Assembly (NCBI GenBank): GCA_914767715.1
Contig: OU612068.1
Coordinates: forward strand, 26,350,001-26,414,000
Source of the DNA: Membranipora membranacea
Lineage: Eukaryota; Bryozoa; Gymnolaemata; Cheilostomatida; Membraniporidae
Length of the DNA: 64,000 nucleotides
Direction: 5' to 3'
Below the pieces are notes generated by a model, which ran no database searches, was not told where the DNA came from, and worked only from the letters and a program-made list of their open reading frames with translations. This document shows, one piece after another, positions 51,519 to 63,816 of this stretch (the stretch's first letter is position 1; every line of letters starts with the position of its first letter). The position numbers and the translations under genes are program-made.

Positions 51519-53020
51519 CACAGCACAGCACAGCACAGCACAGCACAGCACAGCACAGCACAGCACAGCACAGCACAGCACAGCACAGCACAGCACAGCA
51601 CAGCACAGCACAGCACAGCACAGCACAGCACAGCACAGCACAGCACAGCACAGCACAGCACAGCACAGCACAGCACAGCACAGCACAGCACAGCACAGCA
51701 CAGCACAGCACAGCACAGCACAGCACAGCACAGCACAGCACAGCACAGCACAGCACAGCACAGCACAGCACAGCACAGCACAGCACAGCACAGCACAGCA
51801 CAGCACAGCACAGCACAGCACAGCACAGCACAGCACAGCACAGCACAGCACAGCACAGCACAGCACAGCACAGCACAGCACAGCACAGCACAGCACAGCA
51901 CAGCACAGCACAGCACAGCACAGCACAGCACAGCACAGCACAGCACAGCACAGCACAGCACAGCACAGCACAGCACAGCACAGCACAGCACAGCACAGCA
52001 CAGCACAGCACAGCACAGCACAGCACAGCACAGCACAGCACAGCACAGCACAGCACAGCACAGCACAGCACAGCACAGCACAGCACAGCACAGCACAGCA
52101 CAGCACAGCACAGCACAGCACAGCACAGCACAGCACAGCACAGCACAGCACAGCACAGCACAGCACAGCACAGCACAGCACAGCACAGCACAGCACAGCA
52201 CAGCACAGCACAGCACAGCACAGCACAGCACAGCACAGCACAGCACAGCACAGCACAGCACAGCACAGCACAGCACAGCACAGCACAGCACAGCACAGCA
52301 CAGCACAGCACAGCACAGCACAGCACAGCACAGCACAGCACAGCACAGCACAGCACAGCACAGCACAGCACAGCACAGCACAGCACAGCACAGCACAGCA
52401 CAGCACAGCACAGCACAGCACAGCACAGCACAGCACAGCACAGCACAGCACAGCACAGCACAGCACAGCACAGCACAGCACAGCACAGCACAGCACAGCA
52501 CAGCACAGCACAGCACAGCACAGCACAGCACAGCACAGCACAGCACAGCACAGCACAGCACAGCACAGCACAGCACAGCACAGCACAGCACAGCACAGCA
52601 CAGCACAGCACAGCACAGCACAGCACAGCACAGCACAGCACAGCACAGCACAGCACAGCACAGCACAGCACAGCACAGCACAGCACAGCACAGCACAGCA
52701 CAGCACAGCACAGCACAGCACAGCACAGCACAGCACAGCACAGCACAGCACAGCACAGCACAGCACAGCACAGCACAGCACAGCACAGCACAGCACAGCA
52801 CAGCACAGCACAGCACAGCACAGCACAGCACAGCACAGCACAGCACAGCACAGCACAGCACAGCACAGCACAGCACAGCACAGCACAGCACAGCACAGCA
52901 CAGCACAGCACAGCACAGCACAGCACAGCACAGCACAGCACAGCACAGCACAGCACAGCACAGCACAGCACAGCACAGCACAGCACAGCACAGCACAGCA
53001 CAGCACAGCACAGCACAGCA
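51518..53020. repeat. (CAGCA)n pentanucleotide satellite, ~300 perfect copies
   Basis: About 1.5 kb of the 5-bp unit without a visible interruption. Every frame of both strands is open (STAQH on plus, AVLCC on minus), which is a repeat artefact. The uniformity implies recent expansion, or a consensus imposed by assembly. Confidence 0.98.
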
Positions 53021-53424
53021 CCGCAGCACAGCACCGCAGCACAGCACCGCAGCACAGCACCACAGCACCACAGCACCACAGCACCACAGCACCACAGCAC
53101 CACAGCACCACAGCACCACAGCACCACAGCACCACAGCACCACAGCACCACAGCACCACAGCACCACAGCACCACAGCACCACAGCACCACAGCACCACA
53201 GCACCACAGCACCACAGCACCACAGCACCACAGCACCACAGCACCACAGCACCACAGCACCACAGCACCACAGCACCACAGCACCACAGCACCACAGCAC
53301 CACAGCACCACAGCACCACAGCACCACAGCACCACAGCACCACAGCACCACAGCACCACAGCACCACAGCACCACAGCACCACAGCACCACAGCACCACA
53401 GCACCACAGCACCACAGCACTACA
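53021..53424. repeat. (CAGCACCA)n octanucleotide satellite with 13-bp transition
   Basis: It follows the pentanucleotide array directly. The junction is three 13-bp units, cagcaccg+cagca, after which about 45 copies of cagcacca run to 53420. It ends about ten bases before the stop codon of L11 (minus strand, 53434-53436). Confidence 0.97.
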
Positions 53425-53433
53425 GCGGTTGTC

Positions 53434-53984
53434 TTAAGATGACATTAAATATCCGTACACATCAAGTTCTGCGATCTGAAGATAGTTTGTATGATCCTCC
53501 AAAATCATCATAACTTTGAAAAATCTTTCTTCTTTGGCGGGCTGACACAGTAAGCATTCTACTTGAGAGTTGGTCAGCGGTGGTCCAGGATAATTGTGAC
53601 CCAAGCTGCCGGTGTAGTCACCTAAGTCCTCATCTGTGACAGCTACTAGAAAGTGTAGGTTTTCAGTTGGACCTGAAAACAGATAAGATCTTTTGACATT
53701 TGAATGTTTAGCTATTAGTTAGTACAAGTGAGCGATTAATTTATAATTTGCTGCTTACACTTCAGACAATTTCAAGACAAGGTAACTAAACATACTTGCA
53801 TAGCTGTTCCTGGCAGTCAAACAAGCACCAACTATGATGTGGACATTTCCAAGGTCACCTTTCAACCAACTCTCTCGTTCTTTAGCAGAAGCAAAGTTTG
53901 ACCCAAAATCTCCATCAAATGCATTAACTCCATCTCTATAAGAAGGATATGCTGATGACCAGCTCAAGGAGCTACCCGCCATCC
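53434..53984 (-). pseudogene. Lectin-like L11: intact exons 3-4, exons 1-2 deleted
   Basis: Exon 3 is 53796-53984, exon 4 is 53434-53672 (TAA). They join in phase 1 and are open: LSWSSAYPSYRDG, NAFDGD, SWLKGDLGNVHIIVGACL, LHFLVAVTDEDLGDYTGS, LGHNYPGPP, KEERFFKVMMI, IAELDVYGYLMSS. Compared with the family, the first Cys of exon 4 is Gly (SLGH), WLPC is CLLC and PARAGR is PAKEER. Only about 18 bases of the 3' end of exon 2 (..attgtcaaaag before gtaaaa, at about 54614-54628) remain, joined to the 5' flank normally found upstream of exon 1. No signal peptide is available, so it is probably dead despite open exons. Confidence 0.8.
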
Positions 53985-55218
53985 CTAGGGTAAAGAAAAT
54001 AAATGGTTTTAAGGATAGGAAATGAAACAATCAGTTATATGAGAATGACGATGATGAAATCTTGAAGCCTGATCATTGCTTACAAATATGACACCTCCAT
54101 GAAGAGTTCAACATTATTGGAAAGTTCCTTCATATCAATGAAAAAATTAAAGTCGCCCAATGGTTCAATGCTCATATTCAATCACCCTATCAAATCTAGT
54201 TGAGAGTGAGTTTCATATGAAAAGTCAAAAACAGGCTGCTGTCGGCCTTTAGTGATGAGATTTATAAGTAGCTATTGTAAGTTTTTTTATGGGTATAATA
54301 AGAACAATTGAGTTGCACCAAGAAAAAGAATCGCAATTGAAAAGATGATTAGTTGGTAAAATAGTTGTGCTGCAGCCTAAAATGTTTTGTGTTCCAATCA
54401 GGTCATGTATTGCTTTCTTATCTGCTTCCAAGATCCATTCTTTTCTCCGATTGGATATATCTATAAGGACAATGCATGGTAAATGCAATCATTTGTTTCG
54501 TCATTATTGAAAGGGGAAATCTCAAACCATGGCAGTTAAATAAATATAACATAACTCTTATCCTTTCTACTATCGGCCTAGTGACATACTCTTGAAGAGC
54601 TGGATCTTTTTACCTTTTGACAATCGCACTTTACTGACACGACAAGCCAGTGACTGGCACAGGTCTTTCAACCCTGAAGCCTTCCAATGGGATGGTTCAT
54701 CCATGTTGATAAAGTTCAACTACATGGAATTTAGTGTTGAATGTACAAGCATTACTTGCCCGCTTTGACCGCTTTGTTTTAATATAAAAATCAGACCACA
54801 GCTGAGACTAAAAAGTGTGGCAAAGAGAAGTAATATTATAGCCATGTGCCAATGAGCCAATAATAGCTATCAGAAAAAAACAGAGTGTACACACAGAAGC
54901 AAATTACCGTTGTCTTGACTCTGAGATAGTTCCCCTACTTCACCCTTGCAATTTATCATGTTGACGCTAAAATGACCCGCTCATTGAAAAACGATCAGCT
55001 GTGGTTTGATACTCTGAAATAATCAACTGTCTTTTGAAACTGGCCGAAGGTGATTTAGGAGTAAAATTAACTCCAAAATATGATACTTATTTGATTAATT
55101 CTAAGGGTGAACTATCTTGGAATCAAGACAACTTTTATTTGATGCTAATATGCCTTTTGATTATGAGTTAGAGTCATTCTGCTTCTAAAATTTTCCTGTG
55201 TGTAAAAGGTCGGCTGCA

Positions 55219-55248
55219 CCAAGGAGTTGTAGACCTACAACTCCTTGG
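55219..55248. repeat. Perfect 14-bp-arm palindrome inserted with 8-bp duplication
   Basis: ccaaggagttgtag, ac, then ctacaactccttgg. It is bracketed by ggctgcac at 55212-55219 and 55247-55254. The homologous site of the duplicated block (about 60988) has a single ggctgcac with no insert. Confidence 0.8.
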
Positions 55249-55503
55249 CTGCACTAGGTAACATGGAGTAAAGTGTTTGTACCGAAAATGACATGCAGCA
55301 AACTTAAAAAGTTGAATATGGTGAATATGAAATTGCTGTGTCCATGAAAAGTGAAATTAAGTCTGTACTCAGTTACTCAGGCAAGGCATAGAATGAGGAT
55401 CAGATCAGGGAGGGATTGCCAGGGGGCTATCGGACAGGAGTTCAGACTAGTATCGAGGTGTTCGTTGCTTTGTTTGATTATGAGAGCTTACAGTCCACAA
55501 ATA

Positions 55504-58238
55504 TCAATAACCATAGACATCAAACTTGGCTATCTGTAAGTATCCAATGCCAGTCACCATCATTATCTTAAAGTATCTGCCTGCTCTTGCAGGTGTACAG
55601 GGCAGCCATTCTACTTGGGAGTTACTCATCGGTGGTCCGGGATATTCATGACACAAGCTTGAGATCCTGTCATTTAAGTCTTCTTCAGTTTTACCCACCA
55701 GAAAATGCAAATTGATCGTTCTCTCTGAAATAAAAAGAGAAAACTTAAAATCAGACATCTTGTCATAACTATAAGGTGCGAAAATTTCATCTGGTTTTAA
55801 GTCATGATTAAGCCTAGAATATGTGCTCAGTCAGATGGCTGCAATGCCAGTTAGTAGGATAACGTTATTGAACACTCTTTGCATGAAAGTGAGTGTTTGG
55901 TAATGTAATGCCACTTACTCACATCTGAGAACTTGGACAAGATTAAGCTATAAGATATCATACTGCTGAGACCGAAATGGCGGATAACCGTCATAGGCCA
56001 TAGTTTTGATACTTCAATAATACTACAAGGACTATGGTGGGTTCTAGATACCTCCAGCGCCGCTTCGACTAGTGAACTCTGCACCGACAATCGCATACAT
56101 TTTTCCTAAGTCGCCTTTAAGCCAAGGATCAGTTTCATGGCTTGAATGCCAAAGAGTTCCGGCTGCGCCATCAAATGCTTTTGTTGCAGAAAATGGGGCG
56201 GAATGTACAGATGAGGCACTTACTGATGTCAACCCTGTAACAAACAATGGAATTAGATATCAGTTATGTGATTGAGAAATGACCGCAGTGATTACAGCCA
56301 GGGATATTGGCCAAAATTTCGACCAACTTAAAGCAAATTCAGTGAAGCAATATCTAAGCTGAGCTGCATTTTCAAAAACTAACTTTATTGTGGGGGGAGA
56401 GTATAAACTTCCCTTCATTTACATTGTAGTGCAAACTATGGAGTTTTCCCACAAAATTTATTTCATTAATTTCTGTGAAAAAGATACATAACTGGATAAT
56501 CACAGAGTGAGGATATACAAGCAGACTATGTAAGTGGTAAGGAACCAGTAATCAGGGATGTGGTAAATCTTTTTCTTGAACGTTCACTATGGCCATATTA
56601 CCAAAGCTGGTTTTCGTTTTTCTGCAAATTGTTGGCTCTAAATTATAAAAGCAAAGCGCATCCTGATGAGATTGAATTTAGTGAGCCATATCTAAAGGGA
56701 TCCAGACCATCTCTGTATAATAATATACATAATGTAGAACATTCTGATAAAAATGGTCGTCCAAGAACTTGAAACTTAATAGATCAAGTTTTCTTCTCAT
56801 ATGAGGGGGTCCACTATACCGTTCCTCAAACATTAACAGTCTGAGGCTAATAACTGAATAATACAGATCTGGTCTAATCTCTAACCACCTTTCCTGACTG
56901 TAAGTTCTTAATAACCTTAAAAGAATGACTGACCTCTAGACAATAGTCTTGTCTCAGACAGTCCTTCCAAGTAATCGACATAAAATACATCACTTTCCGA
57001 GCAGGATAAACCGTCCGGTGTGGTGGAGTACTCGGGATAATAGGAGTTACTTGTCACATAATCTACAAGTCGTCCCCGTGCAGAAGACGCGGACATGTCA
57101 TTAGGACGGCATGTCCTCGCCAGAAGCCAATATCCTGAACCTGCCATGACTACAAAGATTCATGAAAGTAACCTCAATATCCAGTGCAGTCGGCTAGCAT
57201 TGATTGTATTAAATGCCTGCGTTCATAACCTCTATTGACATTGCACGCAGTTATTTAAATCTACTAAAACAAAAAATGTAACTGTTTATTCTGATTTATA
57301 TTTTTGTCTCGCAATGTGTAGCCAACAGCATGCTCGCTTCACTCATATGAAAAGACAACATCAAATTATGAGGAAGAGCAGCAGCCAGTAACCCTGGCTA
57401 GGCATGTGGTTGAAGGAAAATTAAATCTCAATATTTATCAATTGATCAAATTTGTTCCAAATTAGCCTAACTTTAGAGACGTTCCCCCACAAGGTGGTTG
57501 GTCCAAATCAAATTGAAAGTGACCGATGTAGGCATTGTAAGGACTCCAAATTATGTATCTATGTATGTAGGTAAAAGTTTGTAAGCAAACACAATGAAAT
57601 AAAAATTCAGCAAGATGTATTAGATTGCCATTTGTGCCATTTAAGTCTGATCATGAAAAACATTAGTAATAATGAATTGTTGTTGACAATAAAAGTATTA
57701 TCATATCATATATATTGTTCTAAACAACATTATTAACATAATATAATACTTGATAATATAACAGGTAGCATGTGATAATTTATGATAAAGCTAGCCTTGT
57801 CACACGGCTATGATAAAGCAGTACCCTGAAAAAGAAAATTAAAATGTAAGAGAACTTTCGGATACATTTACATATGACTACTGGCTTGTTCCTAGGAGGT
57901 CAAAAGGTTTTTCTTCTTTTCATGAGTTTGTTTTGTTGGTATCAAAGATCAGCTTAATGTTGATGAAGGTAACCATTAGCCTAGGCTTATTATTAACAGT
58001 CCTTTCACAACCGATCAGCAGGCTTATCAGTGGAAGGAGAGTCAACCAAAGCAGGAAAACCGGATAAAAATCAGACTAGCATTGAGCTAGTGCTATGATT
58101 TATTCATACTTACTTACTTCAGAATTTGGAAATCTCTTTAATAATTCAGATCACAATGTTCAGGAAGAAAGATAGATGCTTACCTGGGCATAACCTCAAA
58201 GTTTCGAATACAGACAGGCTAAACACTAGAAGCAGCAT
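55504..58238 (-). CDS. Lectin-like L12 (subfamily B), complete four-exon gene
   Basis: Exons: 58184-58238 (ATG at 58238), 56934-57149, 56052-56234, 55504-55724 (TGA). The CDS is 675 nt, 224 aa, all introns phase 1. The signal peptide is MLLLVFSLSVFETLRLCP; the ATG used by L14, two codons upstream, is GTG here, so I chose the next ATG. Exon 2: GSGYWLLARTCRPNDMSASS, YVTSNSYYPEYST, LSCSESDVFYVDYLEG, TRLLSRG, with two Cys. Exons 3-4: LTSVSASSVHS, KAFDGAAGTLWHS, PWLKGDLGKMYAIVGAEFTS, RTINLHFLVGKTEEDL, SLCHEYPGPP, WLPCTPARAGRYFKIMMV, IAKFDVYGY. Very close to L14; presumably secreted and glycan-binding by family resemblance. Confidence 0.8.
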
Positions 58239-59520
58239 TTTCACCTTTTAACCTACAATGTTCCTTTACTTACAGTGGTATGGTAATAGACATAATATAG
58301 GCCTAAGCACTTTGAGTATTTTACAAAATGTTTATGAATACCAGGAACCTCTAAACCATTTCGATAGAAATCCAATTAATTTTATTTGTTTAGTTCAAAT
58401 GACACTGTTCTTGTCCTAAATACTAAACCCTTATATTGTTTTCTTTGGTCTAGCTATTCATCTGTAAATAATTCTTTTCTGTCACAGCGCACTTCCTGTT
58501 TCTTTGTGTATATAGAATTATTTCCTGAGTAAATCTGCTTCTGAGGAAGTTGGATAAATTGGTAGTTTCCGTAGGCATTGAGCTTTAAATTCTGCTTACG
58601 TAGATCGGATATTGTTTATTGTTTGAAAAATGATGGCAAATTCTGATTTAAACAAAAACTGGTCATAAGGAGGCCAGAAACGGTGTTTACAAATTATACC
58701 TAAATGTCAGATAAATACCTTCAATGTCCTTTGTATGTGTGGTGTGTCATGACCACAAATGTCGCAATTTTCACAATTGTTGCAATCAGCCACAAATGTT
58801 GAAATTTCCATCACAATTGTGGCCAATTGTAGTAATTAACCATGTGGTGACAGACATGATTGTAAGCTGTTTGACTAGCTTAGTATTTGGCTGATTCAAG
58901 ATTTAAGGAAGCTTTCACAACTTAACAAGGCTGGATGAAATATTTGTAATAAGATCTACAATGATGAATATTAATTATGTATAACTAATTTATTTGTAAA
59001 TGACATAAATACTTATACCACGTGCTCAAAGCCTTTTATTTTGGTTATGTTTAAACAATTATTCTTTCTTCTCCTGTTGCAAGAATAATCAATTGAAAAC
59101 ATGACAGATTATCTTCCATAATCAACACAGCTACATCTTAAGTGTGAAGCAGATGCTCCAAACACATTCATGCTGTAAGGAAAAATCTAAACTTAATAGT
59201 AAGAGTGTCATTTTCTCTAAAATCTCAAAAAAGTATCTTTCCTTCACATTTCTTTTTTCTTAGCTTCCAGATCATCTAGGGATTCGTGGATCACGATCAA
59301 GAGGCTTCTGCTTTGTCCCCTTAGTTTTCTTTGTTTGTAATTGTCAGTAATTTTTAACTGTCAGCTTCATTTATTGTTGCATGTTGCATGTTGCATGTTT
59401 AACATTGTGCTGCCATTGTGTGAAACAATGTATCAACTTTGTGCTGTCCCTGAACTAGGCTTCATCGTTTACTGAAGTTCAATTGTAATGAAGGCCTTAA
59501 GATGTTGACATCAAATACAG
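58239..59520. other. 5' flank of L12 and unassigned sequence
   Basis: 58575-58645 (gagctttaaattctgcttac..ggcaaattctg) is shared with 47870-47935 near L10. 58000-58070 holds a half copy of the short inverted-repeat family. From 59270 the sequence parallels 39.6 kb and leads into the RECQL4-exon relic. Confidence 0.5.
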
Positions 59521-59659
59521 CTGGAAATTTGAAGAGTGCAGGTATAGCAATCAGGTTAAGTGGGCTAGCTATCAGATTATCATGTCTGATGATCAGCTTG
59601 TAATGCCGGTCCTCACAGAGTATTCCTGCTAAGGAAAGGGATGAAGTCACTCATTTTCA
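59521..59659 (+). pseudogene. Decayed copy of the RECQL4 exon at 10648-10831, splice sites kept
   Basis: The acceptor atacag ends at 59520 and a donor gtaagc follows 59659. Matches to the real exon include tgg-aaat..gaag, gcaggtatag, gggctagctat, ctgatgatcagct, a cctcacagag..ctgctaaggaaa segment and gaagtcactc. The frame is broken by small deletions and a premature stop. It shares its left flank with the relic at 39885. Confidence 0.75.
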
Positions 59660-60309
59660 GTAAGCTTTACCTCTTGAGGTAGCCAAATTGTTGACTCTGA
59701 TTGGTGGGTGGGGAGATTCCATCAACCAGAGCCAATACATAGGATAGCTGCCATGACACTAGCAAAACGCAGAGTAGAAAATCTGTTACATAAAAATCTA
59801 ACAGTATTTATATTGTGTAGATCTTTTGGCCTAACACCGTTCTCTCCACACTATTTTGATAACAAGCCTCTTGGGTATAAATGATCGATACTTTCACAGT
59901 TCACAAGTTCACAGTCTATGGGCACTATTCAGATTCAGGCTCCTCCATGCATTGTTGGATCTTCTACAACAGCGACTAAGAAGGCAGCTCATGGATAAAA
60001 TCTCTGCCCTAGAATGAGTAAAATGACAAGCTCATCAATAAAACATTCAGCTGCATTGTGTTGCTGTGTGCTAAGAGTCAGATAGGGGCCTAGGGGTTAG
60101 AAAGCTCACTTCTAGATCTACCAGCCACGTTCAGTTCCCATCAGTTACGTTGACTTTTAGTCTTCGGTATATGAGGCATCTAACTATCAGCTGGAAGCGC
60201 CTGGTGAGTTGAAGTGGGACTTGGTAGCTCATGTGCTACTATTATAATGCAAAAAATACATATCGCAGACCTACTCTACATCAAGGGTTGGCCGACACTA
60301 TGCATGCAC

Positions 60310-60375
60310 TTATCTGCATGGGCATAACCTCAAAATCTCAAGTACAGACAAGCGGCATTCTCATCTTCTAACCAA
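60310..60375 (-). pseudogene. Degenerate exon 1 of subfamily B
   Basis: gcataacctcaaaatctcaa and acaagcggcattctcatctt correspond to exon 1 of L12 and L14 with an internal deletion and no donor (tgcatggg instead of tacctggg). Confidence 0.55.
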
Positions 60376-60447
60376 CAATGTTCCTGTACAACAGTTGTAC
60401 GCTAATATACATAATAAAAACACTTTGAGTATTTTAATCATCCTTAC

Positions 60448-60510
60448 ATGGTAGAGACTGAGAGAGATAATGATCGCCAACAGAAGATGCGGGGTTTTCA
60501 TGAACATCAT
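60448..60510 (-). pseudogene. Lectin-like L13: orphan exon 1 of subfamily A
   Basis: MMFMKTPHLLLAIIISLSLYH then donor gtaagg. It aligns with exon 1 of L9 but is five bases longer (63 against 58 nt), which changes the phase from 1 to 0. Exons 2-4 are absent to the left. Its 5' flank (60720-60960) is the same as that of L9 and L11. Confidence 0.7.
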
Positions 60511-61277
60511 CGTTGACGAAATTTAATAAAATGTTTTGTTGAAGAAATCAGTGCTCACTCAATTGGATCACCAAAACTTGATTGTCAGGTATCATATACC
60601 AGCCTGGTAGGTGTATGATAAGTCTATATATGATATGACAGTCTCCTGAGATATCTATGTTCATAACCTACACAAACAAATGAACTAGGATCGTGAACTG
60701 GACTTGAAAATCCTGCCAGTGTGGCGCCACTCTGACTTGTCCAGTCAGTCGACTGACACTATTGTCTTTTTTCCCTGCAATCCCCAATGAGATGGTTCAT
60801 CCATATTGATAAATTTCAACTACATGGAATTTATTGTTGACCGTAAATATATGACCTGCTTGCTTAAACTGCTTTTTTTTATTTAAAAAATCGAACCATA
60901 ACTGAGACCAAAAAGTGTGGCAAAGAAAAGCAATATTATAACCACGTGTTGGGGACAATAATAATAGCTATCAGATAAAAGGTCGGCTGCACTAAGTAGA
61001 ACAGAGTAAAATGTTTGTACCGGAAATAATCAATAGCAAACTTAAAATTCAAAAATGGTGAATTGGAAATTATTGTGTCCATGAAAGGTGAAATCATGTC
61101 AAATCGTGACACAGCCTGCCACATTTGGGATGCTTTGTTACTCAGGTATGGCCTAGAATGTGGATGAGAGCAGTGAGGTCTTGCCCAAAGGGGGAGGGGA
61201 CTATCGAATGGGGGCTCAGACTAGTATTGAGATGTTCTTTGTTTGGTTTGATTATGAGAGCTTACAGTGCACAAATC

Positions 61278-63816
61278 TTAATAACCATAGACATCAAACT
61301 TGGCTATCTGTAAGTATCCATAAGAGGTTACCATGATTATCTTAAAGTATCTGCCTGCTCTTGCAGGTGTACAGGGCAGCCATTCTACTTGGGAGTTACT
61401 CATCGGTGGTCCGGGATATTCATGACACAAGCTTGCGATCATATCTTCTTCTTCTTCAGTTTTAGCCACAAGAAAATGCAAATTGATCGTTCTATCTGAA
61501 AACAAAAGTAATCACTTAAAATCAGACATCACGGAATTACATAATGTGACATCCTATATAAAGAAATTTCTGTCAGGTAAAAGTCATGGCTGAACTTAGC
61601 ATAGCGCTCAGATAGCTGCAATGCCAGTAATTGGAATAACATTATCACAACACAAGAACAACACTCATTCACATAAAGAGGCGTGTCTGATAATGAAATG
61701 CCACTAACTCCCATTGCAGCCGTCTGAGCACTGAGCACTAGATTAACTGTTGTCATCTCACCATAACCATAAAATTGCATTAATAAATATATACTTTATT
61801 GGCAACAAAATTCGTCTCATTAGAAATGTTTTGCACTCAGTGCCAGAAAATTAACGAAGAAACAAAAAAAGAGACAGAAAGGATATTTATTATAATATCA
61901 ATGAATATATATATAATATAAATATGATATAAAATATAATATAAATTATCTAGCTACATTTTGTTTTTGCTAGCAACGGTGAACATGGTGAGTATTTATC
62001 CTTATTATATTTTGTTATTTATGGATGCCATCATTTTGCATAAAATGTGCAATACAGTTTTTGACACTGTGCTGCAGTTTAGAATAAAACTAATGTTCAT
62101 TCCTAAAACCTTCACTGTCATTGGCAGCAATTATATAGATCCACAGTGATATTCTATTATAGTCAAGTGCCTATGATTCAAATGGCAGCACTAGTCATAG
62201 GTCATATGTTTTAGGTCTTAGATTTATGACTTCAATAATACTACAAGGGCTATGGTCGGTTATACATACCCCCATTGCTATTTCGACTAGTGAACTCTGC
62301 ACCAACAATCGCATACATTTTTCCTAAGTCGCCTTTAAGCCATGGATCACTTTCACCGTTTGAATGCCAAATAGATCCGGCAGCGCCATCAAATGCATTT
62401 GTTGCAGCAAATGCGCTGGCATGAACAGATGACGCACTCAGTGATGTCAAACCTGTAATAAAACAAAAACGCATCAGTTATACTATGATGTATAAAGGAT
62501 GGAGTGATGAAGGCCAGGGATATTGGCCCACAGCTTCTCCAACTGGAAACAGATTCAGTGAAGCAAAATCTGAGCTGATCCTGCATTGACCAAAAGTATA
62601 GGAGGGGTAGGGGTAAACACATTTTGAAAAGAATAAGAAACAGGGGAGTAGGGAGTATCCCCCGACCCCCTGGCCTATGGGGGGTTTATTTAACAACCCC
62701 AGATTTTTGGGGGTTGAATAGATCTGGGGTTGGGAGAGAAAATCTTGGGTTGAGAAGTATGACAGGCTAAAAATAAGTTCAAACTCACCACTTACTTATG
62801 ACCTTGGCTGGGCCTATGGGTGCGGCCATCTTGTTATTACTAGGTTACCAGACTACAATCATATTTCATTGGCTATTATAGCACTCTTTATGCTTTCGAT
62901 TGGTGGAATGTAATACAATTTAGAGGCCATATAAAGTTCATGAAACATGAGGACACAGGGGTCAGCATATATTGAATTTCTATACACTGTTGGAAATCTA
63001 CCGAGCTACTGATGGTTAACGGATTTTAAATGAAAACTCAAAGAGCTGGTTGATCCAAAAGAACAGGTCATCAATTTCTTGTCTGATTGTTTAGTTCTTA
63101 TTATCAGTAAAAAAAAGAAAAATGACTGACCTCTAGACAGCAGCCTTGTCTCAGACAGTCCTTCCAAGTAATCGACATAAAATACATCACCCTCCGAGCA
63201 TGATAAACCGTCCGGTGTGGTGGAGTACTCGGGATAATAGGAGTTACTTGTCACATAATCTACAAGTCGTCCCCGTGCAGAAGATGCGGACATGTCATTA
63301 GGACGGCATGTCCTCGCCAGAAGCCAATATCCTGAACCTGCCAAAGCTACAAAGAAAGCAATCTTTTAGTTGGCCAAATAAATGGGAATGCCAAATGCAG
63401 GAAATTTATGGTTATAAAAGCTTTTCACGATTGTGATCAGTGTTGAGGATGCTTACCCTTAGCCTATACTTTTTATTAACAGTCCTCCCAAATTAATTGA
63501 GCATTAATTGACCCAGACCAACCTTGATTCAGTTTACCTGACTTCAGAATTGCTCCCCTCTCCTCCTCCCACTGATTCAGGTAGAAGGGGAGCAAACCCA
63601 ATCAGGCAAACCTCGATAAAACATTGACCCAATGCTATGATCAAGGAGTAACAGTTACTCCTTGCTATGATTAGTTCATACTTACTTAGAATTTTAAAAA
63701 AAAACATCTTTAATTATCCAGATAACAATGCTCTGGATGTTAGATAGGTGCTTACCTGGGAATAACCTCAAAATCTCGAATACGGACAAGCTAAACACTA
63801 CAAGCAGCATTTTCAT
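61278..63816 (-). CDS. Lectin-like L14 (subfamily B), complete four-exon gene
   Basis: Exons: 63756-63816 (ATG at 63816), 63131-63346, 62270-62452, 61278-61495 (TAA). The CDS is 678 nt, 225 aa, all introns phase 1. The signal peptide is MKMLLVVFSLSVFEILRLFP, with likely cleavage after ALA just before GSGYW. Exon 2: GYWLLARTCRPNDMSASS, YYPEYSTTPDGL, SCSEGDVFYVDYLEG, TRLLSRG. Exons 3-4: LTSLSASSVHAS, NAFDGAAGSIWHS, PWLKGDLGKMYAIVGAEFTS, RTINLHFLVAKTEEEED, SLCHEYPGPP, WLPCTPARAGRYFKIIMV, IAKFDVYGY. It is the clearest complete B copy and the template for reading L12. Confidence 0.82.
63521..63622. mobile_element. Short inverted-repeat element (MITE-like), copy 5, in intron 1 of L14
   Basis: Outer arms ttgattcagtttacctg and caggcaaacctcgat; inner arms attgctcccctctcctcc and agaaggggagcaaa. 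Same family as 5791, 6221, 11381 and 35776. Confidence 0.7.

Noticed and set aside
51427-53513. Open frames of about 640-665 codons on both strands
   Set aside because: They are simple-sequence translations (STAQH, AVLCC, HSTTAPQ) of 5-bp and 8-bp units that have no stop in any frame.
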